Source of the DNA: a virus
IMG/VR virus record: IMGVR_UViG_3300042478_002738
Coordinates: 1-23,973 of that record
DNA: 23,973 nucleotides
Direction: 5' to 3' (one strand)
A model generated the notes under the pieces. The model was not told the origin of the DNA and did not search any database. It saw only the letters and a program-made list of their open reading frames with translations. The position numbers were made by a program, and so were the translations under genes. Positions 1-6,324 of the stretch are shown here, one piece after another; positions within the stretch are counted from its first letter, which is position 1; each line of letters opens with the position of its first letter.

Positions 1-707
1 TAGCGGCGGCGGTCGCTGCGCACCTCGAACTCGCTGGTGATCCTGCAGGCGCCGCGGCTGCCGGGGGTGGAGGTGACCAGCGCCTTGCGGTCGGGGAAGT
101 TGGTCTGGCGGGCCTCGGCATTCTCCAGCGGGTCGCCCTTGTCATCCATTTCCAGCGGCAGGGATGACACCTCATCAGCCCAGACGTTTTGCGCCGGCAT
201 CCCCTGCGCAGCGCTACCGCTGTTGCCGCCGATGATGCTTACCAGCATGTCGCCCTGAAACTCCTTCAGGAACATGGCGTTGGCCGCGTCCCTGGACTTC
301 GTGCTGATCTGCTTCGCCGCCACCGCCGGGGAGTCGGTGAACAGCGGCGTGAGGCGCTGGCGGATCTGGCGCTTGGCGAAACTCTCGGTGGGGAACATCG
401 CCAGGAACGGCGACGGGTCTAGGGCGATGGTGCGGCCCAGCCAGTTGAGGCCCACCTCGGTCTTGCCGGTCTGTGATCCGAACAGCAGCACCACCCGCTT
501 GATGCGCTTCTCGCGCGGGCTGAGCAGGTCCATCGGCTCGCGCAGGTAGGGCACCCGGTCGGTGCGCCACTGGCCGGGCTCGGAGCTGCTGCGGCGGGTC
601 AGGATCCGGTTCTGATCCGCCCACTCGCTGACGGTCAGGTCGAGCGGCGGCTGTAGGGCCTCGATAAAGGCTTGGCGGTAGATCGTCGCGGCGTCAAGCG
701 GCCTCAT
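1..707 (-). CDS. Phage terminase large subunit, lambda gpA type (partial, N-terminal 235 residues)
   Basis: This is the ATPase/nuclease motor that cuts concatemeric DNA and pumps it into the prohead. The ATG is at 707 and the frame stays open to the window edge, so about 235 residues are seen and the rest, including the nuclease domain, is missing. Near residue 25 the segment TVSEWADQNRIL matches the conserved N-terminal block of the gpA family. A Walker A-like GSQTGKTE lies at residues 77-84, a Walker B-like VWADEVSSLP at about 175-184, and a TSTPGSRGACRI block at about 213-223, in the family order. The start lies 14 nt inside the end of the small-terminase gene, so the two are probably translationally coupled. 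It is last in the visible part of the minus-strand packaging operon. The family call is secure. Confidence 0.93.
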   Translation of the reverse strand, partial: MRPLDAATIYRQAFIEALQPPLDLTVSEWADQNRILTRRSSSEPGQWRTDRVPYLREPMDLLSPREKRIKRVVLLFGSQTGKTEVGLNWLGRTIALDPSPFLAMFPTESFAKRQIRQRLTPLFTDSPAVAAKQISTKSRDAANAMFLKEFQGDMLVSIIGGNSGSAAQGMPAQNVWADEVSSLPLEMDDKGDPLENAEARQTNFPDRKALVTSTPGSRGACRITSEFEVRSDRRR

Positions 708-1218
708 GCTGCAGCCCCCTGAGCGCGTTGGTGATCTCGGCCTCCAGCAGATCACGCACCGCCTGAGTGTCCTGCATGCTGGCCACCTTCGCGGCATTAC
801 GGCCGGGGATGGTCAGCAGCAGGTCGCGGACCTGGCGGCCGAGGCGGCTGGCTTCCTGCTTCACTTCATCGGCAGAGATCAGCTCCTTTTTGGTGCGCTG
901 CAGCTCTAGCCTGGTCAGCTCCGCCTCATAGACCGCCTTCGCCCGCTTGGCCTGGGCTAGCGATGGCCCGCCGCCCTCCGGGTGCGGCTGGCGGGTGTTC
1001 GGCGGCTCCGGCAGCTCGGTGCCGCTGTCGGGCATGTTGCTGGTGTTGCCGGCCCACTGCGCATCGGCTAGGGGCGCGTCGATCTGCCAGCGGCCGCCCA
1101 CCTTGCGCACGGCAGGCTCGGTGAGGCGGCCGGTGTCGATCGCCTTGATCACCGCGACGTGGCTGGTGCCGCGGAGGCCCCGCGCCTTTCGGTGCTTGGC
1201 GTAGGCCTCTAGGTTCAT
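694..1218 (-). CDS. Phage terminase small subunit, Nu1-like
   Basis: This 174-aa protein is the likely DNA-recognition partner of the terminase. The N-terminal segment has the Nu1-family pattern: an AYAKHRKARG helix-turn-helix region, then AIDTGRL at about residues 26-32, then GGRWQIDAPLADAQW. A charged helical region from about residue 85 (AKRAKAVYEAELTRLELQRT) probably mediates oligomerisation or contact with the large subunit. ATG at 1218 was chosen over an upstream GTG because it forms an ATGA overlap with the methyltransferase stop and the family homology begins directly after it. The gene overlaps TerL by 14 nt. The position directly upstream of TerL supports the call. Confidence 0.85.
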   Translation of the reverse strand: MNLEAYAKHRKARGLRGTSHVAVIKAIDTGRLTEPAVRKVGGRWQIDAPLADAQWAGNTSNMPDSGTELPEPPNTRQPHPEGGGPSLAQAKRAKAVYEAELTRLELQRTKKELISADEVKQEASRLGRQVRDLLLTIPGRNAAKVASMQDTQAVRDLLEAEITNALRGLQHEAA

Positions 1219-2270
1219 GCGTACTCTTTCCCGAACCACTGCCGCCCGATTTCCAGCGCCACTCGCTGGGTCATGAATGGGGGGACGGACATTCCGCAGA
1301 CGTAGCCAGCGTGGCGGTCTGACGGCTTGCCGTAGTTGTAATCATCAGGGAATGACTGAATACGAGTCAGCTCTAGCGCTGAAAGATTGCGCGGCTCCTG
1401 ATCATGCAATGTGTGCCAGCTTTGGGAGATTGCTGTTCTTGCTGGGGCGGATTGATTTATCTTGTGAACCTGCAGCCCAGATGCCCCATAATCACGCCCT
1501 GCCTTCCCAGGTGGGATTTTTGGCCAGACCTTTGCATAACAAGGCGGGAGCTTGTCTCCTTTTTGCGGCGGCAAATCTTCCCAAGCTTCCCGAACGCTAA
1601 TCGGCCGCTCATCAAACCTCATCGTCAACTTCTCATACCCCAGATCCCGCCGCCGCGCAATAAAAAACGTCCGCTCCCTAGCCTGCGGCACTCCCATCCT
1701 TGCTGCGTTAAACAGGAACAACTGAGCGTCATAGCCCGCTTCCTTAAATGCTGCAAAGATCTCTTTGACGTAGCCCTTAGCGTTCCCGAGGATTAACCCT
1801 TTCACATTCTCAGCCACGATCACCTTCGGCTGCAGCCGCTGGCCAACTTCGATGAAATGAAAGAACAGGTCATCTAGTACCTGCTTCACTTGCCCTTCGC
1901 GGAAGTGGTGAGCATCTCCCCATTTCTTTTCTCTGCTGCCAGCCATGCTGAACGATGAGCACGGCGGCGAGCCGTCTAACAGATCCAGGTTCTTTAGCTC
2001 ATCAGGGATTTCGTCTAGCGGCAACTTGTTAAACTGCTGCACTCCCATCAGGTAGCTGTGCTTCGGCTTGTGATTGGCCCGATAGATGGCCATCATCTCC
2101 GGGTCAATTTCAACACCGCCTAGCACTTGAAAGCCGGCCAGCTTGTAGCCCATCGTTGATCCGCCGCCGCAGTGAAAGCAGCTGAATGCTGTAAGGCCAT
2201 TGCTTGGGACCTGCTTCAGGTCTGCCAGCCGCCAGGGGCCGGTGAATCGGCGCAGCCTACTTGTCGCCAT
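1215..2270 (-). CDS. DNA (cytosine-5) methyltransferase
   Basis: This 351-aa enzyme should transfer a methyl group from S-adenosylmethionine to C5 of cytosine in a specific target. The motifs occur in canonical order: motif I FSCFHCGGG at about residues 29-37, motif IV GSPPCSSFSMAG with catalytic Cys at about 104, motif VI AENVKGL at about 154-160, motif VIII PQARERTFFIA at about 195-205, and a C-terminal block with SALELTRIQSFPDDY. ATG at 2270 sits 14 nt inside the ParB-like gene, and the frame upstream of it lacks family similarity. Base composition from about 1300 to 2260 looks less GC-rich than the neighbours, suggesting separate acquisition. No restriction endonuclease is adjacent, so it is probably a solitary phage methylase for evading host restriction or marking DNA. 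The target is unknown. Confidence 0.93.
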   Translation of the reverse strand: MATSRLRRFTGPWRLADLKQVPSNGLTAFSCFHCGGGSTMGYKLAGFQVLGGVEIDPEMMAIYRANHKPKHSYLMGVQQFNKLPLDEIPDELKNLDLLDGSPPCSSFSMAGSREKKWGDAHHFREGQVKQVLDDLFFHFIEVGQRLQPKVIVAENVKGLILGNAKGYVKEIFAAFKEAGYDAQLFLFNAARMGVPQARERTFFIARRRDLGYEKLTMRFDERPISVREAWEDLPPQKGDKLPPCYAKVWPKIPPGKAGRDYGASGLQVHKINQSAPARTAISQSWHTLHDQEPRNLSALELTRIQSFPDDYNYGKPSDRHAGYVCGMSVPPFMTQRVALEIGRQWFGKEYA

Positions 2271-2805
2271 TAAACTCAAAGCCGCAGCGGGGGCACTTGT
2301 GCTCAAACTCACTAAACTCGTCCTCGCCGTACTCCTTCGCCCCTTCATGCTCTTTCGGGGCTTCGTTAATCCCCTCCGGGTCCAGCAGCCCCGCCAGCTC
2401 ATTTTCCGACCAGCCTATTAGGGACAGGTCAAAGTCCACCAGACTGAGCGCAGCGATCTCTTGCTGCAGCAGCTCCTCATCCCACCCCGCATTGAGCGCC
2501 AGCTTGTTGTCCGCCAGCACATAGGCCCGGCGCTGCGTCGGGGTCAGGTGGTCAAGCACCACCACCGGCACCTCGGCCAGGCCTAGATCCTTGGCCGCGG
2601 CCAGTCGGCCATGGCCCGCCAGGATGCCATCATCGCTGGCGACCAGTATCGGGTTGGTGAAGCCGAACTCTTGGATTGAGGCGGCAATCTGCGCCACCTG
2701 CTCCGCGCTATGGGTTCGCGCATTTTTTTCATAGGGCACCAGCCGCTCAATCGGCCAGCGCTCCAGCTTGTCCGGCATCACCGGCTGCGGAGGCTTTCGG
2801 GGCAT
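2257..2805 (-). CDS. ParB/sulfiredoxin-fold protein with C-terminal zinc knuckle
   Basis: This 182-aa protein begins with a ParB N-terminal-like domain. It has IERLVPYEKNARTHSAEQVA at residues 19-38, the hallmark GHGR at 64-67, and the LTPTQRRAYVLADNKLALN segment at 87-105 seen in phage ParB-like proteins that sit next to or are fused to DNA methylases. The C-terminus carries HKCPRCGFEF, half of a metal-binding knuckle. Such domains can bind or hydrolyse nucleotides and guide methylases to DNA. The 14-nt overlap with the C5 methyltransferase suggests a functional pair. ATG at 2805 was chosen, but 2778 also fits. A TGTAA-rich control region lies just upstream. The fold is clear, the exact role is not. 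Confidence 0.85.
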   Translation of the reverse strand: MPRKPPQPVMPDKLERWPIERLVPYEKNARTHSAEQVAQIAASIQEFGFTNPILVASDDGILAGHGRLAAAKDLGLAEVPVVVLDHLTPTQRRAYVLADNKLALNAGWDEELLQQEIAALSLVDFDLSLIGWSENELAGLLDPEGINEAPKEHEGAKEYGEDEFSEFEHKCPRCGFEFNGDK

Positions 2806-2819
2806 AGGGTGGGAGCGGT

Positions 2820-2927
2820 TGTAACTCAGGTTACAGGGTGCTCGCGCCAGTGGTGGAGCGGGGTTTAGGACGGCTTTCTGTTGGTTTTGTAAGCGGCTTG
2901 TAAGGATCTCCCGTTTTTTCTGTAACC
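2820..2927 (-). promoter_or_regulatory. TGTAA-rich operator-like region upstream of the ParB-like gene
   Basis: A perfect 16-bp dyad occupies 2820-2835, with arms TGTAAC (2820-2825) and GTTACA (2830-2835) around a 4-nt centre. It lies 15 bp from the ParB-like start. Further copies of the half-site follow: TTGTAAG at 2887-2893 and again at 2898-2904, exactly 11 bp apart or one helical turn, and TGTAACC at 2921-2927. This spacing suggests cooperative binding of a repressor or activator that controls the ParB-methylase-terminase operon. Part of the cluster overlaps a possible 47-aa reading frame. The function is inferred. Confidence 0.45.
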
Positions 2928-3008
2928 ACGCCAAAAATCACCCGCTAGGAAAAAGACGTACTTCGCATACACCGCAGTCCGCGTTTTCCCCAGGAGGACC
3001 CGCGCCAT
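2865..3008 (-). CDS. Possible 47-aa basic protein
   Basis: This small frame begins with ATG at 3008 and ends with TAA at 2865. The predicted peptide is basic and aromatic (it begins MARVLLGKTRTAVYAKY and later has DFWRGYRKNGRS), which looks more protein-like than a random frame. It fills most of the otherwise non-coding 2806-3052 gap. It has no recognised family and no clear ribosome site. The TTACA-rich half-sites of the neighbouring regulatory region fall inside its 3' half, so the stretch could be purely regulatory. Confidence 0.3.
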   Translation of the reverse strand: MARVLLGKTRTAVYAKYVFFLAGDFWRGYRKNGRSLQAAYKTNRKPS

Positions 3009-3052
3009 TATCACGCTACCGTTATGCCCGCAGCCCCAGCTATCACCCGCCC

Positions 3053-3796
3053 TTACCCGAACCCAGCCCGCCGCAGCTCCGCTTCCAGGCTGCTTTTGAT
3101 CAGCCGGGGATACTCACGCGCCACCTCCTCGTTGAGGATGCGCACGATCGGGAAGCGCCGCTCATGGTTGGGTGCATCGTCAAGCACCATGAAAGCCGTC
3201 TCCACGTCGCGGCTGTCACCGCCAGGCGGGCGGTAGAGGATCGCCCGACCTGATCGCGACATGAAGAACTGGCCAGCCTGGGCACGCTTGCGCTGCGATC
3301 GGGCGCTGCCGCTGGCGTTCATGTAGGACAGGCTGCCTTGATAGGCCTTCAGCTGGCTCAGCACCATGCTCATGGTGCCGCGTGGGACGTTGCCGTAAGG
3401 GTCGCCCTGCCACTCGCGGCGGGGCACGATGTACTGGCCGCGGCCGATGGCGCCAGCACCGCGCAGGACCGACTCAGAGCGCTTGTGCGAGCGGTCCCCA
3501 CCACGGGCCATGGCAGAGAGGTACTTGCCAGCTGGCGTGCCCTTGGCGGCGAACTGCTTAAAGCCCACCTCAGCGCTAAGCCTGTTTGGGTTGGCAAAGC
3601 TCACGTATGTGCTGCGCTGGGTGAATGGCGTAGGCCGATCGATGTAGCGGCTCATGCTGTCGGTGATGGCTTTCTGCCCAGCCTTGGCGCTGTCGGTCAT
3701 GGCCTGGGCCACGGCATAGCGGAACTGCAGATCCGTCAGCAGCGCCAGCTTGCCGACCTTCTCGGGGATGTTGGTTGTGATCGAGAGCTCCAACAT
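3053..3796 (-). CDS. Putative virion morphogenesis or tail-completion protein (gpZ-like)
   Basis: This 247-aa soluble protein has no signal peptide or membrane segment. The N-terminal region (VAQAMTDSAKAGQKAITDSM) is helical and resembles the start of phage minor tail protein Z and other neck or tail-completion proteins. A basic middle (KRSESVLRGAGAIGRGQYIVPR, then SQRKRAQAGQFF) and a C-terminal amphipathic stretch (EYPRLIKSSLEAELRRAGFG) follow the same general pattern. ATG at 3796 overlaps the preceding stop as TGATG. Position in the minus-strand packaging block supports a structural role. The similarity was judged by eye and is weak, so 'structural protein of unknown function' is the safe reading. 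Confidence 0.45.
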   Translation of the reverse strand: MLELSITTNIPEKVGKLALLTDLQFRYAVAQAMTDSAKAGQKAITDSMSRYIDRPTPFTQRSTYVSFANPNRLSAEVGFKQFAAKGTPAGKYLSAMARGGDRSHKRSESVLRGAGAIGRGQYIVPRREWQGDPYGNVPRGTMSMVLSQLKAYQGSLSYMNASGSARSQRKRAQAGQFFMSRSGRAILYRPPGGDSRDVETAFMVLDDAPNHERRFPIVRILNEEVAREYPRLIKSSLEAELRRAGFG

Positions 3797-4047
3797 CACC
3801 CCTCACCCTCTCCCACGGCCAGCAGCTCCTCCAGCTCCATCCGCTGCAGCTCCAGATCAGTGGGCAAATCCCAGGCGGCGAACTCTTCAGGGTCAGCAGC
3901 ACTGACAACGGTCAAACAGCCAATGGAATTCCACGACGACACCCAGTTGAGGATCAGCTCCTGCCACCAGGCCAGCCATGGTGTCGAGCGGTCTAGCAGG
4001 TGCCAAGGGGTGGCGGCGCGCTTCACGGTGGCAGGGCATCTGCGCAC
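3796..4047 (-). CDS. Hypothetical 83-aa phage protein upstream of the gpZ-like gene
   Basis: The frame is open from 4119, but a terminator at 4065-4093 makes starts above it unlikely. GTG at 4047 (83 aa) or GTG at 4026 (76 aa) are the reasonable starts. The body is Trp-rich and hydrophobic (TPWLAWWQELILNWVSSW). It then turns acidic, ending in PTDLELQRMELEELLAVGEG. The acidic helical tail and the TGATG coupling to the next gene would suit a small head-tail or tail-assembly factor. I do not recognise a family. The coding call rests on context and composition. Confidence 0.45.
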   Translation of the reverse strand: MRRCPATVKRAATPWHLLDRSTPWLAWWQELILNWVSSWNSIGCLTVVSAADPEEFAAWDLPTDLELQRMELEELLAVGEGEG

Positions 4048-4064
4048 AGTCTGCCAGCGGGCAT

Positions 4065-4093
4065 GAAAAACCCCCGCCTGCCAGGGCGAGGGT
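4065..4093 (-). terminator. Rho-independent terminator after the J-domain gene
   Basis: Read on the minus strand, a 9-bp stem (arms 4085-4093 and 4070-4078, one G-U pair) encloses a 6-nt loop and is followed at once by five T residues. It lies about 50 nt beyond the J-domain stop codon and just before the packaging block on the same strand. Confidence 0.7.
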
Positions 4094-4143
4094 CGGGGTC
4101 CACTCGATGCGCCATGCACCGAGGGCAGTGTAGGGGATGGCCG

Positions 4144-4644
4144 TCAGGCGGCGGCCAGTTGGCGGGGTGCGGCAGGCTGATTGGCCTCGCTGCTGGTGAA
4201 ACCCTGATAGCCGTACTTGGCGGCCAGCGTCTCCAGCCCGCCGGGGTTGCTGCGGCTCTTGCCGCACCATGCGGGCTTCCAGTACCAGCAGCTGCGGCCA
4301 GAGTGCCAGCGGCACTGCTGAGCCTTGAGCTGATCCTTGACGGGCTTGGTGTCACCCTGCACCCAGATCCAGTAGCCGATCAGGCTGATCTCCATGTTGG
4401 GGATCTTGAGCAGTTCAGCGATCACATCCATGATCTCTTGCTCCGACTTGGCGTTGTACTTGTAGGTGCGGCCGTCGCTGGTCTTGCCGTTCTGGCCACT
4501 CAGGGCAGCGTGGTAGGCGGCGTTGATGGCCTTCATCGTCTCCAGGTCGCCGCCAAGGTCGGGGTGGTGCTGGCGGGCGAGGTCGCGGTAAGCGCGCTTG
4601 ATTTCTTCAGGGGTGCTGAGGCCGGCGAAGTAGGTGGCGGTCAT
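4144..4644 (-). CDS. J-domain (DnaJ-like) protein with phage/cyanobacterial C-terminal domain
   Basis: This 166-aa protein starts with a compact J domain: EEIKRAYRDLARQHHPDLGG at residues 13-32 includes the essential HPD at 27-29, and helix IV (MKAINAAYHAAL) follows. J domains stimulate the ATPase of Hsp70 (DnaK). The C-terminal half has IWVQGDTKPVKDQLKA followed by a W/C-rich segment (CRWHSGRSCWYWKP). I associate this pattern with small J proteins of cyanobacteria and phages. It probably recruits host DnaK for replication or assembly. ATG at 4644 was chosen because it follows a leader shared with two nearby genes (CCACTCGCC box, then GCCATGACC). The gene has its own promoter-proximal repeat upstream and a terminator downstream. 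Confidence 0.85.
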   Translation of the reverse strand: MTATYFAGLSTPEEIKRAYRDLARQHHPDLGGDLETMKAINAAYHAALSGQNGKTSDGRTYKYNAKSEQEIMDVIAELLKIPNMEISLIGYWIWVQGDTKPVKDQLKAQQCRWHSGRSCWYWKPAWCGKSRSNPGGLETLAAKYGYQGFTSSEANQPAAPRQLAAA

Positions 4645-4683
4645 GGCTGGCTGGCGAGTGGTGGAGGGCGTCCCTCCGATGAA

Positions 4684-4710
4684 CATACCTTAGCGCGTCC
4701 CTTACGGTAT
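4684..4710 (-). promoter_or_regulatory. Promoter/operator repeat copy 1 upstream of the J-domain gene
   Basis: The 21 bp at 4684-4704 recur exactly at 5939-5959 upstream of another small gene. On the minus strand the element contains two TAAGG motifs 12 bp apart, the second reading TAAGGTATG. In this copy CATACC and GGTATG also form 6-bp inverted arms at 4684-4689 and 4705-4710. It lies 40-66 nt before the J-domain start, so it is suited to be a promoter or operator. Confidence 0.5.
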
Positions 4711-4732
4711 GGCGACCATCAGGGCGGCCAGT

Positions 4733-4957
4733 TCACAATCCGTCACGCTTGCGGCGCTGAGCACGCCTGACCCGCTCGGCGTGGGCTGCCTTGCCCTCCG
4801 GCGTGATGCGCTCCCAGCAGCCGGCACAGAGGGCGCCGTGGGCGCCGCGATGGATCTTGCCGCAGGAAGTGCAGCAGGGGCGCTCCACAGGCGGCAGGCG
4901 GCCGGCTTGGCGTTCTCTCCAGCGGCGCTGGTGTTCGGCGTTGCGGGGGTCAGGCAC
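4733..4957 (-). CDS. Small zinc-finger protein (CxxC...CxxC)
   Basis: This 74-aa basic protein has a four-cysteine metal site, CTSCGK and CAGCWE, separated by about 14 residues. A basic N-terminal segment (AEHQRRWRERQ) precedes it and a lysine/arginine-rich tail (HAERVRRAQRRKRDGL) follows. This layout is common in phage DNA-binding or HNH-like accessory miniproteins, but no HNH catalytic residues are present. GTG at 4957 is the only sensible start: it overlaps the end of the upstream gene by 8 nt, and the frame before it is out of character. Its role is unknown. Confidence 0.65.
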   Translation of the reverse strand: MPDPRNAEHQRRWRERQAGRLPPVERPCCTSCGKIHRGAHGALCAGCWERITPEGKAAHAERVRRAQRRKRDGL

Positions 4958-5180
4958 TGGGGTCGTTCTCCGCGATGCGGGCCTGTTCGGTGAGCAGGGT
5001 GCGCAGGTCCCGGCGGTCGTCCCAGACGCGCCAATCCTCGCTATTGATGTCATCAGGCTCCGGCTCCTCCGGCAACAGCCAGTCCCTGAAAGCGCGAATC
5101 AGAGCGGGAGTGTTGAAGAACGAGCAGCCGTAGGTGTCGGCAAGCGCTTCGCCCAGGGAGGCGTTGGTGGGGTCAGGCAT
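4950..5180 (-). CDS. Hypothetical acidic 76-aa protein
   Basis: This is a small acidic protein with a central EEPEPDDINSEDWRVWDD region and predicted helices on both sides. No membrane segment or metal motif is visible. ATG at 5180 overlaps the preceding stop (TAATG) and the 3' end overlaps the zinc-finger gene by 8 nt, so it is embedded in an operon with both. I do not recognise a family. Acidic phage miniproteins often bind host enzymes, but nothing specific can be said here. Confidence 0.6.
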   Translation of the reverse strand: MPDPTNASLGEALADTYGCSFFNTPALIRAFRDWLLPEEPEPDDINSEDWRVWDDRRDLRTLLTEQARIAENDPSA

Positions 5181-5329
5181 TACAAGCAGCGGGTTTGGAA
5201 GATCTTGATTTCGGTGCCGTGCTCAGCCCGTAGTTGGTCGGTGGCCTCCCACGGTGCTTTGCCGGTTCTGATCTCAACCATTAGGCGAGCCGAGCCGGGG
5301 GGGGTGAAGGAGATTTCGTAGCGGAACAT
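5180..5329 (-). CDS. Hypothetical 49-aa protein
   Basis: A short frame reads MFRYEISFTPPGSARLMVEI and so on to a C-terminal FQTRCL. Its beta-strand-like start and one helix (EATDQLRAEHG) look like a tiny folded domain. It runs from ATG at 5329 to TAA at 5180 and is coupled to the 76-aa gene by TAATG. The coupling and the protein-like composition support it as real. The function is unknown. Confidence 0.55.
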   Translation of the reverse strand: MFRYEISFTPPGSARLMVEIRTGKAPWEATDQLRAEHGTEIKIFQTRCL

Positions 5330-5353
5330 GGCGTTTGATGCGGTGGAGTGGTT

Positions 5354-5372
5354 GCCGGGGTGAGCCCCCGGC
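5354..5372 (-). other. Stem-loop between two small genes
   Basis: A perfect 7-bp GC stem (GCCGGGG and CCCCGGC) with a 5-nt loop lies between the stop of the 88-aa gene and the start of the 49-aa gene. No T-run follows on the minus strand, so it is not a classical terminator. It may stabilise or separate transcripts. Confidence 0.4.
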
Positions 5373-5386
5373 GGGATGGGTGGCTG

Positions 5387-5653
5387 TCAGGTGCCGCAGC
5401 CGGTGGACAGCACTCCGATAGGGCCGGAAACTTCCCGGCTAGCCCCAAGAACGGGGCACAGGCTGTAAGAGCCCTCAGGCATGCACTGCTCTTCGCCCGC
5501 GTACTCCATCACTTTGCATCGAACAACATCGATGCCATCGGTCAGGGTGACGAACTTGGCTGTGCGCTTGAGCACTTCGTAGGTGACGTGAAGGTCGGCG
5601 TTGCCAACGAAGGTGAGTTGATAGCGGGAGCCGGTTTGGAAGGTAGCGGTCAT
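5387..5653 (-). CDS. Small beta-rich (SH3-like) hypothetical protein
   Basis: This 88-aa protein begins MTATFQTGSRYQLTFVGN and continues with alternating beta-strand segments (LHVTYEVLKRTAKFVTLTD, then IDVVRCKVMEY). It has the look of a small SH3-like barrel, a type I associate with cyanobacterial and phage genomes. The first four residues, MTAT, are shared with the J-domain and 68-aa genes, and the leaders are similar too (GCCATGACCGC preceded by an ACTCACT box). The C-terminal 25 residues are low in structure and contain three cysteines. No function is known. Confidence 0.6.
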   Translation of the reverse strand: MTATFQTGSRYQLTFVGNADLHVTYEVLKRTAKFVTLTDGIDVVRCKVMEYAGEEQCMPEGSYSLCPVLGASREVSGPIGVLSTGCGT

Positions 5654-5692
5654 GGCTGGCAGTGAGTGGGTTAGTGATGTGGTGGAGGCTGC

Positions 5693-5899
5693 TTAGGCGA
5701 TCAGCTCGCGGGCGGGAGTATTTTCCACGCTTGCTGATGCGCTGCCGGCCCAGTAGGCCAAAAAACCGCTGTTCTGGTCCGCCCAGGACTGGGCGCGTTC
5801 GCGAGTCTTAAAAGAGCGGCCTAGGCAGCTGACTCCAGCAAACACGCTGTAGGAGCGGCCGGTCTTGCGAATTTCAACGGAAGGCGTGGTAGCGGTCAT
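5693..5899 (-). CDS. Hypothetical 68-aa protein
   Basis: The protein starts MTATTPSVEIRKTGRSYSVF and has a beta-hairpin-like half followed by a helix (TRERAQSWADQ). This resembles small domains sometimes found in phage and cyanobacterial proteins, but the match is too vague to name. ATG at 5899 follows the CCACTCACC leader box, and the 21-bp promoter-like repeat lies 40-60 nt upstream. It therefore seems to have its own promoter. Function unknown. Confidence 0.55.
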   Translation of the reverse strand: MTATTPSVEIRKTGRSYSVFAGVSCLGRSFKTRERAQSWADQNSGFLAYWAGSASASVENTPARELIA

Positions 5900-5938
5900 G
5901 GCTGGCGGTGAGTGGCGGAGCGCCTCGGCTCCTGTCCC

Positions 5939-5959
5939 CATACCTTAGCGCGTCCCTTA
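5939..5959 (-). promoter_or_regulatory. Promoter/operator repeat copy 2 upstream of the 68-aa gene
   Basis: This 21-bp stretch is identical to 4684-4704 and lies at a closely matching distance from its gene's start. On the minus strand it has two TAAGG motifs 12 bp apart. The inverted GGTATG arm seen at copy 1 is absent here, so the conserved unit is the TAAGG pair itself. Confidence 0.5.
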
Positions 5960-5997
5960 TGGGCTGGGGTGGCCGTAGGTGGCCGGTTGATGGATTG

Positions 5998-6321
5998 TCA
6001 CACTTCGCCCAGCAGCTCGCGGAACTGCTCCAGGCTCATCACCACGAACTGCTGCGACGGGTCGGTGGTGCCCTTGCGCTTCACCACCAGGGCATGGAGG
6101 CGCTTCCCGGCGTTGACCTGCTGCTCCATCGCATCGCGCAGCCAGGCGCCGAGGCTCAGGGTGCGGTGGTTCTTGCACTGGATCGCCGCGGCCGCGGTCC
6201 ACAGGTCGCCGCGGTCGAGGGTGGCACCGGCAGGGATGCGCTCGCAGGGGATGCGCTCCGCCAGGTAGTCGGCGATCAGCCGCTCAAAGGCGCTGCCCTT
6301 GCGTTTCTGGGGGTTAGCCAT
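5998..6321 (-). CDS. PD-(D/E)XK nuclease, Holliday-junction-resolvase-like
   Basis: This 107-aa protein matches the short resolvase-like nuclease pattern. An N-terminal basic stretch and a helix with Glu13 (KGSAFERLIADYL) come first. Then a strand and turn carry Asp39 (RGDLW), and Gln48-Cys-Lys50 (IQCKN) gives the E...D...QxK active site. A second helix (AWLRDAMEQQVNAG) and a final strand and helix (QFVVMSLEQFRELLGEV) complete the fold. It probably cleaves branched DNA during replication or before packaging. It follows the 128-aa gene with a 3-nt gap and belongs to that operon. VRR-type or generic endonuclease is the alternative. Confidence 0.75.
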   Translation of the reverse strand: MANPQKRKGSAFERLIADYLAERIPCERIPAGATLDRGDLWTAAAAIQCKNHRTLSLGAWLRDAMEQQVNAGKRLHALVVKRKGTTDPSQQFVVMSLEQFRELLGEV

Positions 6322-6324
6322 GGA

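Noticed and set aside
3338-4066. Long open frame (about 242 codons) on the plus strand
   Set aside because: It runs antisense across the gpZ-like and 83-aa genes. Its translation is Ala/Arg/Ser/His-rich with no fold, typical of a shadow frame in GC-rich DNA.
4000-4770. Open frame of about 256 codons on the plus strand
   Set aside because: Covers the terminator and the J-domain gene in antisense. The product is Gly/Ala/Val/Leu-rich without domain structure.
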